DNA from: Botryllus schlosseri
Lineage: Eukaryota > Chordata > Ascidiacea > Stolidobranchia > Styelidae
Assembly (NCBI GenBank): GCA_000444245.1
Contig: ATSW01007908.1
Coordinates: forward strand, 1 to 27,619
Direction of reading: 5' to 3'
DNA: 27,619 nt
The notes under the pieces were generated by a model. The model was not told where the DNA came from. It did not search any database and saw nothing but the letters and a program-made list of their open reading frames with translations. Both the position numbers and the translations under genes were made by a program. Below, one piece after another: positions 1 to 9,562 of the stretch. The first letter of the stretch is position 1. Every line of letters begins with the position of its first letter.

Positions 1-311
1 AATCCGATTCCAACTGGAAATTCAGAAAAAATACTAATTTATGCAATGGAGGGATTCGAAAATTTCCTTTCACAACCAACGATTCACTTGATTCAAGTTA
101 ACTTAGTAACCATAATTACAATAATAACTGATCTGAATAAAATTTGTCGCCATTCGCCACACGACATTTCAATCTCCCAGAAAATAGGTAAATCCAATCC
201 AAATCCTAATCCGTTCTGAAAAAAATGTTTAATCCAAATCCAATCCAAATCCGACAAAATTTCACAAATCCTGTTTTTTCAAAACCTAATCCTAATCCAT
301 GCTCATCTCTG
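1..311. mobile_element. End of a hAT-like non-autonomous element with AATCC-type degenerate arrays
   Basis: The stretch holds repeated variants of AATCCAAATCC at 190-300. It ends at 311 with CTCATCTCTG, whose reverse complement CAGAGATGAG is a typical hAT terminus. The other end is outside the window, so a duplication of target DNA cannot be checked. It lies in intron 4 of the TSR gene. It could also be a simple degenerate satellite; the sharp CAGAGATGAG edge favours a transposon. Confidence 0.45.
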
Positions 312-339
312 TAAGGCAGTAACAGCTTAAGCATCTTAC

Positions 340-508
340 AGCGTGAGACACTCTTGCATCCTCTTATGTCAAACGTGTCTTGAACGCATTCTTCAGGTCC
401 TACGCAAATTCGAGTCCTCATTTGTACACCATCTCCGACTTCCACACTGCATGGTGACCATTGTGACCATGGTGATATAATACCGACGCAAGGTCTTAAA
501 GCACAACC
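340..508 (-). CDS. TSR gene exon 4: end of TSR1 and most of TSR2
   Basis: The acceptor TTCCTCACAG precedes 508. The exon starts GCALRPC, which closes TSR1, then VGIISPWSQWSPCSVEVGDG opens TSR2. The arginine strand MRTRIC and the cysteines EEC, GC and SRC follow. The donor CGCT|GTAAGA at 340 splits the last cysteine codon (phase 1). TSR2 is atypical: the usual second cysteine (CSxxCG) is valine here, leaving an odd visible cysteine number, so one bond may differ or use a residue in the next exon. An alternative acceptor at 545 would add 12 residues in the same frame but would spoil the TSR1 end. Confidence 0.85.
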
Positions 509-3500
509 CTGTGAGGAACAGGCAAATGCTTGATGGTTTTCTAACTGTAGGAAGTTAATTGAATGGTCACCACGGAGCATTGAGATTGTGAGACAGTAAT
601 TGATTGTTCTCACATCCTACTTTCTTATCATTCTTATTACCGGGCAAAGTCGAGTAGGCCTACCTGAGTGATTCGATTTGATTTGATTCTAGTATCAGAC
701 ATTATTGTCTGATACGCATATCCATGCTACGTCAAGTACAAATGTATACCCTTTACTCGCCATCAAAGAACATACTAGTGCTACCTCACAAAGATAATTT
801 AATATTTTTCAACCATACCTTTTCACGGAAATGCATTGCATGTTTTGGATACTGTGACACGACCAATCGAGGTTTCAAGGATTTAACGCAGGGCAAAAAA
901 GTAGCGGGATAGCGTAGTGCTATAATCCTATGGTTACCGTACGTCCTCTCCTCATTTAAGAGAATTTGTCCTCTTTTTCGACTTTTTTGAAATCGTCCTC
1001 GGAGGACGCCATTTGTCCTCTTTTTTGAGATTTTGTCATGATGTTTGAGAATTTTGATCACATTCGCGGCGAAACTCGACTGATATGCCGTAAATCAGCA
1101 CCGAAGTACGCTCCGGCGGGTAGTTCGGCAGCTGAGCCGGTAAGTTGGCCTTTTTTTAGTCAACCACCTGATAAAGTGATAGAAAAACTGTATTTTGCGC
1201 ACTGAGCGAGAAAGTTGAAAGTTGACCTTTTTAGTCAACCGACCACGAGCTGTGAAAAATTCACCATTCTTTCGGGTTTGTCCCCGGATTTTGAAAGTGC
1301 CCTCTTTTCAGATTTCCAAAATATGGTAAACCTGTATAATCCACAGCTGCACCACCAATGGGTTGCGGGTTCGTGTCCGACCGAGGTCTACTCCAGAATT
1401 ACTACCTAAGTGTTGGAGGTTTATTTGGGATCCTCCTCGCCATCTCATCCGTGTAAGCGGTGTCTTATAAAAAGCCTAGAAATGACCCGTGCTACATGCC
1501 GGCAGCTACGGAATGAAAATGAAGAAAAGTGGCCTGGAGTAGTCGACAACACCGTGAATACCACAAACAAATAAATAAACGCAGGGCAAAAAGTATAGAA
1601 ACCATAATTCTCGTTCATATTAGCCTATATCTATTTAGTGCGAAGGGACGTAGAGTTTCATTATTCCTCTCTTACTATTCGACTCGAATTATTTTAATTA
1701 GGACTCGGTTCAAACTTGAGTACTCGAATCATTGTGTCCAGCCTTATTCATTACATTGCTATGTGTCTCGTGTATTACATTGTTCATGGTGTGTTTAAAA
1801 CGGATTAATATACGAAATCTGCTGATTATGACACGGTTGCCGATGGAGACGCGAAAAACCCAGGGTCCCGAAGAGCGTGTATTTTCAACGGAGCCGGAGC
1901 TGAAGCCGAAGTCCTAAAAAAATTGAATGGAGCCGGATCCCAAACCGAAGCTGGTTGTTTGAAAAGTAGCTCCTGCTCCGATGTATTTCATAAGATGCTA
2001 TATTCTAGTATTGTCTCATTGGCGTCAACTTTTTCTAACTATGCCTGTTCAAATGGTTCATATAAAACGCGCTAAACCTGGGTATGCGAGATATGCCATA
2101 CACACTCCGTAATTACTGTATTGTGGGACGTGGGTATTCGTCATACTCGGAATTTCTTCATCAGCACAACGATGGGTGATGGCCGATTGTGCGGTTTGAA
2201 AAATATTGATCACTATGTATTTCACAAAATGGGACTGATGCTTATATGAGCTGAGGAAATGAATTAATGAGTAAGACGAAACGACTCCAGAGGATATTAG
2301 TGACCTTGCTTGACTTGCACATGTCGATTTGGAGGCACTCACGCAGAGATAAGCCGTCTCTTTAAATTAGACGAGCAAATGTCCGTTAATTGATGATGGC
2401 TTTTTAATCGTATTCCGAAATTTAACAGTGTGTTATTGTGTATGCCTGCGAATTGGAATTCAATCCTGCGCATGATCGTGTAATGCTGAAACGCATCAAA
2501 GCAGCCCAGAACGCCGCTACAGTCTGCGAACAATTTTCGATATGCGAGCTGGTCAATTCGATTACCGAACCCCATGGTGTTGAATAAATGAGAAGAATTA
2601 GTGATTGGATGCGCGCTTTCCAGTATTGACACTGTGGATTGTGTAATGCACGGCGTCAGTAGTCATCAGTCAGTAGGGATCAAGTCACTACCTACTAGTC
2701 ACGAGTCATTTCGAGTTATTGCACATTGTAACTCGTGTCAAGTCAAGTCAATCGATTTTCGAAGGTGACTCGAGTCAAATCACAATTTGATTCAAATTGA
2801 ATTTTCGAAGTATGAGTGGTGGTCATTAAATTCTGCTAGCTGTGTGAAAGACAGATTAATTGACCATTTGTTTTGAGTCAATTACCGAAAATATAGTTGA
2901 AAAGACATGCAAAAAGGCGCTGTGTCGCTCACGCACACCTAGAACTGCCAATAAAACACCTGTATAGCTGCATGCAGTCTGTGATTATCAGCCAAACTAA
3001 ATGATATGGCACAATACGTTACCTGTCTACACATCCAGTAGTATTGTTTTAAATTTCAAACATTTCAGTATCGAGTTAAGAATATGGTTTGCAGACTGCT
3101 GGATTAATGCACCCGGCTATTCCGGTGTAAATGGCATGCTATGTGCCAAATCCACCGGCATGAATGCGCTTTACCTTGACTTGACCCTTATATCCGAAGC
3201 AACCTACTCTTCTACCAATATCGGAGCCCGGAACCTGTCTGTATAAAATCTCGATTGGAGGGTGTTTGTTCGCTGTTACGTCAAGAATATTTACCTAATG
3301 ACGACTATTTTACGACATTCTCTGCGTCGCTGTTGAATACCAATGTCGCACGATCCAGTACACGCACCCCAGCTGTCCCACTGTCCCCATGTAGCTGGTA
3401 CTCCATTGAGAACCAGTATTTCGAAATTATCTCCTGAAAATTATGTTCGTTCACATGCACAGGGGTAAACATCGAGGTATGCTTACCACTGTCTTCAACT

Positions 3501-3622
3501 TCACCCAGTCTCAAACCAGTCGGCCCACCAGCTGATGCCAGAACTCCACTGTTAGGTGTTATTTGTCCACGAATTGACACAAACAAAAAGATCAGTAGTA
3601 GCAGATGAAATGAGTTTATCAT
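340..3622 (-). CDS. Secreted protein with at least two thrombospondin type-1 repeats (5' part, four exons)
   Basis: The model is exon 1 3622-3487, exon 2 3433-3295, exon 3 3238-3175 and exon 4 508-340, continuing off the left edge. Introns are 53, 56 and 2,666 nt, each GT-AG, with phases 1, 2, 0 and then 1 at the last donor; the frame stays open throughout. The product begins with a signal peptide (hydrophobic core LLLLIFLFV, residues 7-15) and an acidic linker. TSR1 has the W-x-x-W-x-x-W start (WGQWDSWGAC), the GxxQRRREC strand and, across exons 2-4, closing cysteines reading CFGYKGQVKGCALRPC. TSR2 starts PWSQWSPCS, has VQMRTRIC, and ends GCKSVSRC. The GT-AG signals, phases and TSR cysteine pattern fit independently, which makes this the most secure gene here. 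TSR proteins act in matrix, adhesion or guidance; the particular protein is not recognised. The 3' exons are missing, so full domain content is unknown. Confidence 0.85.
692..715. other. Perfect hairpin, 10-bp arms
   Basis: The arms are GTATCAGACA (692-701) and TGTCTGATAC (706-715), with the loop TTAT. It is in intron 3 of the TSR gene. It could be a small foldback element remnant; no terminator role is expected in an animal genome. The 724-884 stretch beside it holds nothing I recognise. Confidence 0.5.
904..1577 (+). repeat. tRNA-derived SINE copy 1, interrupted by MITE A1
   Basis: The body is 904-928 plus 1343-1577. The head GCGGGATAGCGTAGTGC resembles an RNA polymerase III A box, and GGGTTGCGGGTTCG (about 1360) resembles a B box. 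The tail is (ACAAACAAATAAAT). It matches copy 2 at 18808-19091 over nearly the full length. Flanking duplications of 18-19 bp (AACGCAGGGCAAAAAAGTA at 885-903 and AACGCAGGGCAAAAAGTA at 1578-1595) show LINE-type insertion. The element is not coding. Confidence 0.85.
929..1334. mobile_element. hAT-type MITE, family A, copy A1 (inside SINE copy 1)
   Basis: This 406-bp element is bounded by the exact 8-bp duplication TATAATCC (921-928, 1335-1342). The degenerate terminal repeats are TATGGTTACCGTA on the left and TTTACCATA-type on the right (TATGGTAAACCTG). The subterminal part has repeated GTCCTC with the palindrome GTCCTCGGAGGAC, and the inner part repeats TTTTTAGTCAACC. It is shared with 21730-22118. 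There is no coding capacity. Confidence 0.85.
1683..1743 (-). mobile_element. Terminal fragment of transposon family F
   Basis: Read on the minus strand it begins GGCTGGACACAATGATTCGA followed by GTACTC, closely matching GGCTGGGCACAATGAATCGA at 8530. Subterminal TCGAGT/ACTCGA units recur in both. Only one end is seen, so the element is truncated or its other end has decayed. Confidence 0.5.
1885..1985. repeat. GGAGCC-rich degenerate repeat
   Basis: The motif GGAGCCGGAGCTGAAGCC and variants occur at 1891-1960, and GCTCCTGCTCCG occurs in the opposite sense at 1968. This resembles the hexamer-rich ends of some hAT elements, but no full terminal pair or target duplication is visible. The 1596-1680 flank shows nothing further. 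Confidence 0.3.
1990..2660. other. Unassigned stretch within intron 3 of the TSR gene
   Basis: Two minus-strand open frames of 97 and 94 codons (2632-2339 and 2342-2058) abut here. Neither has a recognisable domain, membrane segment or signal peptide. A donor-like CTGC|GTGAGT lies at the end of the first, but inserting this exon would break the TSR1 domain that exons 3 and 4 form together. I treat both frames as chance or as an unknown repeat. Confidence 0.3.
2668..2975 (-). mobile_element. Transposon family C, copy C1 (partial)
   Basis: The stretch 2688-2800 carries repeated ACTCGAGTCA/AGTCAAGTCA units. The stretch 2893-2970 (AAAAGGCGCTGTGTCGCTCA followed by CGCAC) matches the reverse complement of 6710-6800, and 2688-2800 matches the reverse complement of 6930-7058. 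It is therefore one terminal half of the element that is complete at 6252-7058. No target duplication was found. Confidence 0.65.
3175..3238 (-). CDS. TSR gene exon 3: middle of TSR1
   Basis: This small exon of 64 nt follows the acceptor GAGATTTTATACAG. With the two carried bases it reads RQVPGSDIGRRVGCFGYKG and then QVK, providing the TSR C-x-G turn. The donor CAAG|GTAAAG at 3175 leaves phase 0, matching the next exon. A rival acceptor four bases further in gives an early stop and was discarded. Confidence 0.75.
3295..3433 (-). CDS. TSR gene exon 2: first half of TSR1
   Basis: The acceptor is ATAATTTTCAG before 3433. With the phase-1 carry-over it reads GDNFEILVLNGVPAT and then WGQWDSWGACTGSCDIG followed by IQQRRRECRK. 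This gives three tryptophans, the first two TSR cysteines (AC, SC) and the arginine layer with the third cysteine. The donor ATTAG|GTAAAT at 3295 leaves phase 2. A different open frame covers the same DNA and hides this exon if only long ORFs are read. Confidence 0.85.
3487..3622 (-). CDS. TSR gene exon 1: start codon and signal peptide
   Basis: The ATG at 3622 opens 45 codons: basic-free hydrophobic leader, likely cleavage after the SIRG region, then a Gly/Ser-rich and acidic linker ending EVEDS. The donor AGTG|GTAAGC at 3487/3486 leaves phase 1, the usual phase after a signal exon in extracellular modular proteins. Upstream ATGs in the same open frame (to 3862) lie in probable non-coding or repeat DNA, and only the 3622 start places the leader at the N-terminus. 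Confidence 0.8.
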
Positions 3623-3759
3623 GGTAATTGTTGGAGATACTAAACATTTGTAGTGGAAATTAGCACGTGAATTTTGACCAGGAGCTATAAACGATCTGTC
3701 AGTGGCACTTGAGAATCTGAAATCCAACATGACAAAGCTGTGCTGCGATTGATATGAGA

Positions 3760-4575
3760 GACTATTAAAGTAATTAAGGAGTCTAATCAATTGGAAGTAG
3801 AAGTAGCGACGCGGAATTCTACTCAAGTATGAGTAGAAGTGATGATTTCCGAAGCAGCGCAAACTTTACACAAAATTACTCAAGTTGTTCTGAAAACCAG
3901 TCTTAACTACGCAGTTAGGAACAGTCAAAACTTTACCACTGACATTTGCGGACGGTGTAGAGAGGTGGGTCGTGTTAATTGCTAATTCCAATACAGATGA
4001 TATATTTTTTTCTTTTTGATACCATACGAATTCTACCGCATCATGCGATACAAATGATAGCTTTGCTATAGGTCCTATAGTATAGGACAATGATTTCATA
4101 GCCTTTTTCGGCTCAGTGCCCCTTTTCAGAAAATGTGATTGCATGACGCCCGCGCTCATATTATGCGGCCTGTAGTTAACAGGCTGAGCGATACGGTAAG
4201 TTGTATCGGACACTACATTAACGCTTTAGGATAGCAACTGAAAATATGGTAAATCGTATAATTCCAAACATTTCAGTGAGCTCTATTTACTGTGTCACCT
4301 GACCGTGACTTTTGTGGAAACATATTGGTCACGCCATACTTATTTCCACGAACCCTGAGTATCGTCGTTCTGGTTGTCTCTCTGTGCATATCTAATTTGA
4401 GGAACATAATACTTCTACACATGGCAAACTGTAAATAGCGAAAAGTAAGTAAGTCACAAAATATGATGAACTAGAAGTATCTGAAAATTAGATCTACTTG
4501 AGTAAGTATTGAAAGTAGAGGGAAACTACTGGAACACTTCGAAAAATAGAAGTCATTCGTTACTGACCACATCTA
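3760..4575. mobile_element. Probable decayed element with TACTCAAGTA-type ends
   Basis: AGTAGAAGTAGCG and TACTCAAGTATGAGTAGAAG at 3795-3840 are mirrored by CTACTTGAGTAAGTATTGAA and CAGTAACG-type sequence (reverse strand) at 4480-4570. Such AGTAACGAAGTACTTTTACTC-like ends are common in animal non-autonomous elements. A related AGTAACGAAGTAGCTTCAC occurs at 10925. The minus frame 4213-3866 (115 codons) lies inside; I do not accept it as a gene. Confidence 0.35.
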
Positions 4576-4579
4576 GTGA

Positions 4580-5565
4580 CTACACTGAATGGATCGAATG
4601 GATCGAAAATTCATAACCGTCCTCCTATATGCCAAGGTCAGCCTCATAACTGCCGCACCCCAGGGGCAAGCGCGAAGGGAGACTGAAATGAATTCGCAAA
4701 TCAACATGGAATAAAGAATGGAAGCATGTAGTATTCTAGCTAATTTGAAGCCAGAAAATCATATTGATAAGGCTTATTTGAACAAAGATTAAACAAGACG
4801 GGTGTTTGGCATGCTCCAGCACAGCACCGTGCTTACCGCAGGCAGACCAAGCACAACACAAAAGGCCACTACACCTGTAAATTAAACAAGCAATGTATTT
4901 GACTCAAGTTACTTTTCGTTACTTTCACTTTAACACATTTGCGAAAGCTATAAAGCTAATATTTACGTAGAATTTAAAGCGTACGGTTATTATCTGTTAC
5001 GAATGTCCCATGCCTCTATCAATGTACACTCAACTGACAACAAGAGTCGAAACAGTACTTCGTTAAAAAAACGTTAGTCTAGGCACCCCTACGGGTGAAT
5101 AATCTAACTTCTCGGCGGCTTCTAAAAACACCGATTTTCAATCAACAAATCCAGAACCATGCGGTAAAATCTTTCAAATATAGACACGTGTAACCAAACC
5201 ATATCAGATGAACAACCTTGGATGATTTATGTTCGGCGTTGAATCCGAGTTGATGTCAAATACCTCTGGGTGTCATTAACTGATACAGAAAGGTTCATCT
5301 CGACTATTCATTGTGAATACGGTATCCCAACATAGACCACGCGGAAATTGTGCGCACGTATACCGGCGTTAGCGGAAGCATCCGTCTCATTATAGATAAC
5401 TAACCTACGGATAGATAGGTAACACCCGTCGTTACGCTTGCTTGCCCGGAGCAAATTACTGCTCAGCAATCTGAACGCAGCATAATTGCTAATCTCATAG
5501 CTGATGACCTGAGCGCTCAATATAAAAAAAGTTGATCTTAATTTTAAGCTACTGTCGCACTGATT
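4580..5565. other. No recognisable gene or repeat
   Basis: This AT-rich stretch has only short open frames, the longest being 70 codons on the minus strand at 5520-5308. I see no splice-flanked domain, tRNA or transposon end. Confidence 0.4.
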
Positions 5566-5567
5566 TC

Positions 5568-5771
5568 GAAAATATACATTAAAACATGATCAGCGCAGCG
5601 GAACCCACTCAAAATACACATCAAAGTCTGAAAATCTGCATTGTTGTAAACGATCGAAACCATGCAAGGGCCATTGTTATGGTCATTGTGCTGCCATTAT
5701 TAGCAACAATGCCAATTTTCAGACTTTGAAGGCTATTTCGAGGTGGCTCCATTCTTTCAATGTATATTTTC
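5568..5771. mobile_element. Palindromic (foldback) MITE, about 204 bp
   Basis: The outer ends are GAAAATATACATT (5568) and AATGTATATTTTC (5771). Inner arms TCAAAGTCTGAAAATCTGCA (5621) and CCAATTTTCAGACTTTGA (about 5712-5729) pair, extended by CATTGTTG/AACAATG. Almost the whole element folds on itself around a centre near 5670. The family is unassigned. The arms have diverged by several substitutions, so it is not recent. From 5772 to 6082 I see nothing else. Confidence 0.8.
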
Positions 5772-6082
5772 AGTTATCTATAGTCTCATGCTAAGTGAGA
5801 AATATCACCAAAGTCCTAAAAACGAAGAGTTTATTTTCTGCCAGTCAGCGATATAAATTCGATATAAATATGTGTATCGAGTAGGCCTATGCCTCGCAAC
5901 GCTCAGCTACTCTTAGGAAATCACATGTTAAGTTAATGACTACGTATTTCTTTTAATCTTTCAAACATTAATGGAATACTTCTAACGATTTTAATCATCA
6001 TGGTCGACCAACATTCTCTCGATACAACCAAGAATGAGTAATTGCCGATGGACAGTTATTTGAAGCAATCTCGGCCATAGAT

Positions 6083-7409
6083 CAGGGGCGGGCAGCATAC
6101 GGCCCGCGGGCCACTGAGAGTTTTTACATTAAAATGAAATTTTATTCTGAAAGTTTCGACAAATTTTATGCGTCACAGAACGAATCCAAGTTAGCCAATC
6201 TGCGAGAGATGGACATTAAACTACTTGCTCTGTTCGTTTTCGACCATGAACCAGTCTCCAGTCACCTTTTTCGTATGACTTGACATGACTCGAGTCACCT
6301 TGGAAAATGACTTGACTTGGCTTGACTTGACTCGACGCTTGAGAAATGCAGACTGACTCGAAACAAAATTTACGAGTCAATTTCAAGTCATCAAGTAATC
6401 GATGTCAACTAAATCGCTGTATCTTGTATAAGTTCAGATTGCCAACCAATGAATCAGTGATTGTGCATTTTACCGAGCCTCCATTGTTATATCACAATTA
6501 AATTGATCGCAAACGCAGTGATCGGAGCTTATACAACAGCTTACGTAGTCGTAAACTTGCTCACCTCAACCAACCCTCTTCTTGTATCGCTCATACGTTT
6601 AAAATTGTATATCGTTGATAAGTAGGTGGGTATAGGGTATTGAACTATATCACTTCTAAATTTTCTGAGGTTTCGTATGTTATCCTGTATTTTGGCTGAT
6701 ATTTATAGACTGGGGCTATACCGCTATACTTGCGTAGTTGAGCAGTTCTGCGTATGCGTGAGTGATACAGCGCCTTTTGCGCATATAATCAACTCTTTAT
6801 TCGTTCCTCGATTCAGAATTGGGTACTTCATCTGTATTTAAAACAGTAAGCAAAATGTAATGACTTTGAATCATGTCTAGTACTTTGAAATTTCAACTTG
6901 ACTTGACTTGACTTGACTTGACTCGACTTAACTCGAGTAACCTCCAATAATCGAGCGACTTGACTTCACCCGAGTCACCTTTGAAAATCGAGTGACTTGA
7001 CTGGACTCGAGTTAAAATGTGCAATGACTCGAGATGACTTGTGACTCGAAGGTAGTAACCACGAACATTAAAGAGGAAGGCTGCGTTCCAATATAACTGA
7101 TGTTAGCATACAGTCTTCACTAAGGGTTTCCGCATACGACATGTAACCAGAGTTCAGAAAACTAGTTGAAAATATTGAACGACCACAGATGTCTGATTGA
7201 CTTCAATAGCTGTTGTAAATAAATTCATTAAATGTTGTTTTCGGTCTCTGTGCTTTAAACTTAAAGTTTACATTAAATACAATTGATTCCTTTTATAGGT
7301 GGATAAATACGGTATAATAAGGTATAATATATATATTCTGTAATCTGGCCCGCCCAGTGCTTCATTTTCCCATATCCGGCCTGCCGACCGGAGAAGTTGC
7401 CCGCCCCTG
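6083..7409. mobile_element. hAT element family D, copy D1, with element C nested inside
   Basis: The terminal repeats CAGGGGCGGGCA (left) and TGCCCGCCCCTG (right) are flanked by the exact 8-bp duplication CCATAGAT (6075-6082, 7410-7417). The subterminal GGCCCGCGGGCC is characteristic of many animal hAT MITEs. Without the inserted C element it is about 510 bp, close to copy D2 (24840-25314). The stretch 7085-7310 aligns with the reverse complement of 24890-25150. There is no transposase, so it is non-autonomous. Confidence 0.9.
6252..7058. mobile_element. Transposon family C, copy C2, inserted in D1
   Basis: This 807-bp unit has iterated TGACTTGACT/ACTCGAGTCA motifs at both ends (6255-6400, 6895-7050). 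It is flanked by CCATGAAC (6244-6251) and CCACGAAC (7059-7066), an 8-bp duplication with one difference. The D2 copy reads CCCATCAACATTAAG across this point without the insert, which supports the boundaries. The middle (6420-6890) has no gene. An 8-bp duplication suggests hAT. Confidence 0.75.
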
Positions 7410-7569
7410 CCATAGATGATAACATCAACAACACGTATATCCTATTAGAGCGGTCCACGAAAATCTCAAGAAATATTTTGAAAAATATTGATAAAATGCG
7501 TCATGTATAATTTTTTTCGTAATATATTTGGCCATGATATTGATGATATGGGCCTATTATATTATTTAT

Positions 7570-7713
7570 TACGTTATGGCTGGTGCTGGTGCAGACTTCA
7601 CTGTCTGATCGCTTAAATCTTCAAGCAAAAATGCGGATATTTGGGAGTCCTCGGAGGATATCTTACTTGGATGGAAAACAGAGGACAAGTAGGAGAGGAC
7701 ATATGAACCTATC
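7570..7713 (-). mobile_element. Diverged fragment related to MITE family A
   Basis: Read on the minus strand, 7713 leftwards gives a GGTTCATATGTCCTCTCCT start, then TTGTCCTCTG, then ATCCTCCGAGGACTCC. The order and spacing match the left end of A1 (TACGTCCTCTCCT, TTGTCCTCTT, ATCGTCCTCGGAGGACGCC). The other end is not identified. The plus frame 7583-7810 overlies it and is therefore doubtful. Confidence 0.4.
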
Positions 7714-7719
7714 TGGATT

Positions 7720-8235
7720 CTGGAAATATAAAGCAACAGGTACATGCCCATGCCGCATCAGCTATGGATTATTTGTGAACGCCGGCGAGGCTTGGCACCT
7801 CCAACTTTAATTGTCTATGCAACTCAACGTACGTGAATTTTGTCATTCAGCGACTGTTAAGGACAGGACTATGTGAAGTCGGATTCACTACTAAGAGTAT
7901 ATTAAAAACGAATCACATGAATCGATTGTAAGTAGAGCATGGCATGTGGTTAAGCTTTTGCAGAGTGAAGCCGTGTCTGCAGGAGCAACCATCACGTTAA
8001 CAGGGAAATTTAAATGTTGAAACACCTTCAAATACTTTGTTCGGGACATCAAGCTCATCTCGTTATTGAAACGTTATTGAAAACAACGGTTTAGTTTCAA
8101 ATACCAACATTTCGCTGTAATTGGTGCATACTTAACTCTCTTTATTTAGCTTCAGCCCGAAATGAAATATTTTCTCAGTATCGTAAAACAAGGATGCAAA
8201 TACCAATTCCCTTTTCCTTTAAATTTGGGTGGCGT
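7720..8235. other. No recognisable gene
   Basis: Only short open frames occur and no splice-supported domain. The left part may belong to whatever element ends at 8258. Confidence 0.3.
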
Positions 8236-8258
8236 CATAAAAAGTTTGTCGACCACTG
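8220..8258. mobile_element. Right end of a hAT element
   Basis: AAAAAGTTTGTCGACCACTG ends at 8258. Its reverse complement CAGTGGTCGACAAACTTTTT is a classic hAT terminus. The next 8 bp, CTCTAGGT, have the TA centre seen at other hAT sites here. The left end was not found; 7446 (GCGGTCCACGAAAATC) is a poor candidate. Confidence 0.5.
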
Positions 8259-8528
8259 CTCTAGGTACCACGATCACCCCAACCTTCAATATATGTTAGT
8301 GGAACCAATATTCTCAAATGCCCATGTTGGACCATCACTGGTACATTGTATTGAAGTCAGGGGCACTGAAATTATGTATGAGGAATAACACAAAGATGCA
8401 TTTCTATAATTCATACTAGGTTTATTCCTTTTGAAACTCCATCGCCGATCATTTTAAATTAGATGGTGAACGTAATCAACGCGCCAGGAAATACGTCAGG
8501 CCAGCGAATCTCAACGTATGTGTTTCGA

Positions 8529-8610
8529 CTGGGCTGGGCACAATGAATCGAGTGCTCGAATAGGAACAAAGTATTACCTCTGATGATTCGAGTAGAATCG
8601 TGCGATATGA
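8529..8610 (+). mobile_element. Terminal fragment of transposon family F, copy 2
   Basis: TGGGCTGGGCACAATGAATC then GAGTGCTCGAATAGG, with further TTCGAGTAG units to 8595. It matches the reversed end at 1683-1743. The partner end was not seen. The region 8611-9142 shows nothing else I can name, apart from a weak hAT-like stretch at 8775-8815 (GTGGCCACCCC, GGTTGGCG). Confidence 0.5.
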
Positions 8611-9150
8611 TGTTTTCACGCACCAAAATTATACACTTCTTGCCACAAACAGTTAGGCCTAATTGTTCAATGAGAGTTATTGGCGCGATACTGTTGCTAC
8701 GGTGGTACGCATTAAATCTCGATTGGTCGTCTCAAAATTAAATTCGAACTGATTTCACTCACGTAGTCGATTTGGCCCTGACCTAGTGGCCACCCCAAAC
8801 ATGGGTTGGCGAAGTTAAACTGCACCGGACCGATTGTTTAAATGTATGTAATATGTAACGTTCTTGAAAACAGATTTATTTGCATAATTATCTGCTGATA
8901 CTTGGTATTCCCAAGTGCACGAGCGAAAACTTTGTCATGGCAATATAGTTTGATCATAAAACGGAGTTCACCCCCGTGTTAAAAAATAGATTTGAAGTCA
9001 TAGTGAGATTTGTGAAACATTTGGAAAACTATGTTCGATCTATGGAAAGCTCCAACAGACAGGAAGGGTAGGGTGGCATGTTATCAGTTACAGTAGTATA
9101 GTGGGGGATAGGATGGAAATACAAAAACGTATAAAAATCTTGATTTAAAT

Positions 9151-9554
9151 CATTGGTTGCCAACGTGGGCGATATCGCCCCCCGGAGGGTGAATTTGAGA
9201 AACAAGGGGCGAAAATTCCAAAGAGTCGACAGAGGGCGATATGAGGTAAAAATGTTAGTACGTGCAAATGAAATATATTCAATGAGGACCGTCAGAAATG
9301 CACGTGAAAACAGATTATTCTGTATATGACGCGAAAAAAGATCAGCTCAATGGAGAGTAGACGCGGAAACCGAGTTTCCCGAGCACCTACCACCTTAAAA
9401 ATTGTATTTTTGTAAGTAAATTCGCCAGCGATCAGAGTTAAGTGAATAAAAATCCCGTTTATATGTCCTCTTCTCGGATCTGTAAATATGGGGAGTGAAA
9501 ATTTGTGTCGAGATTGATAAGGGGTCGATGAGTCGAAAACGGTTGGAACCACCG
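9151..9554. mobile_element. hAT MITE, 404 bp
   Basis: The ends are CATTGGTTGCCAACG and CGGTTGGAACCACCG, reverse complements apart from a few changes, and variants of the hAT terminus CAGTGGTTCCCAACC. It is flanked by ATTTAAAT (9143-9150) and ATCTAAAT (9555-9562), an 8-bp duplication with one change. Subterminal GGGCGATATCGCCCCCC is a palindrome. The minus frame 9552-9292 lies wholly inside and is not a gene. Confidence 0.8.
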
Positions 9555-9562
9555 ATCTAAAT

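Noticed and set aside
3305-3862. A single 185-codon minus-strand gene
   Set aside because: The frame contains a real signal exon, but then runs through an intron. The correct TSR coding is in another frame after splicing, and the part above 3622 lacks support.
3866-4213. Ig-like exon (FVWYQKEKN) on the minus strand
   Set aside because: The Ig core cysteine is absent, splice phases do not agree, and it lies upstream of the TSR gene start within a probable decayed element.
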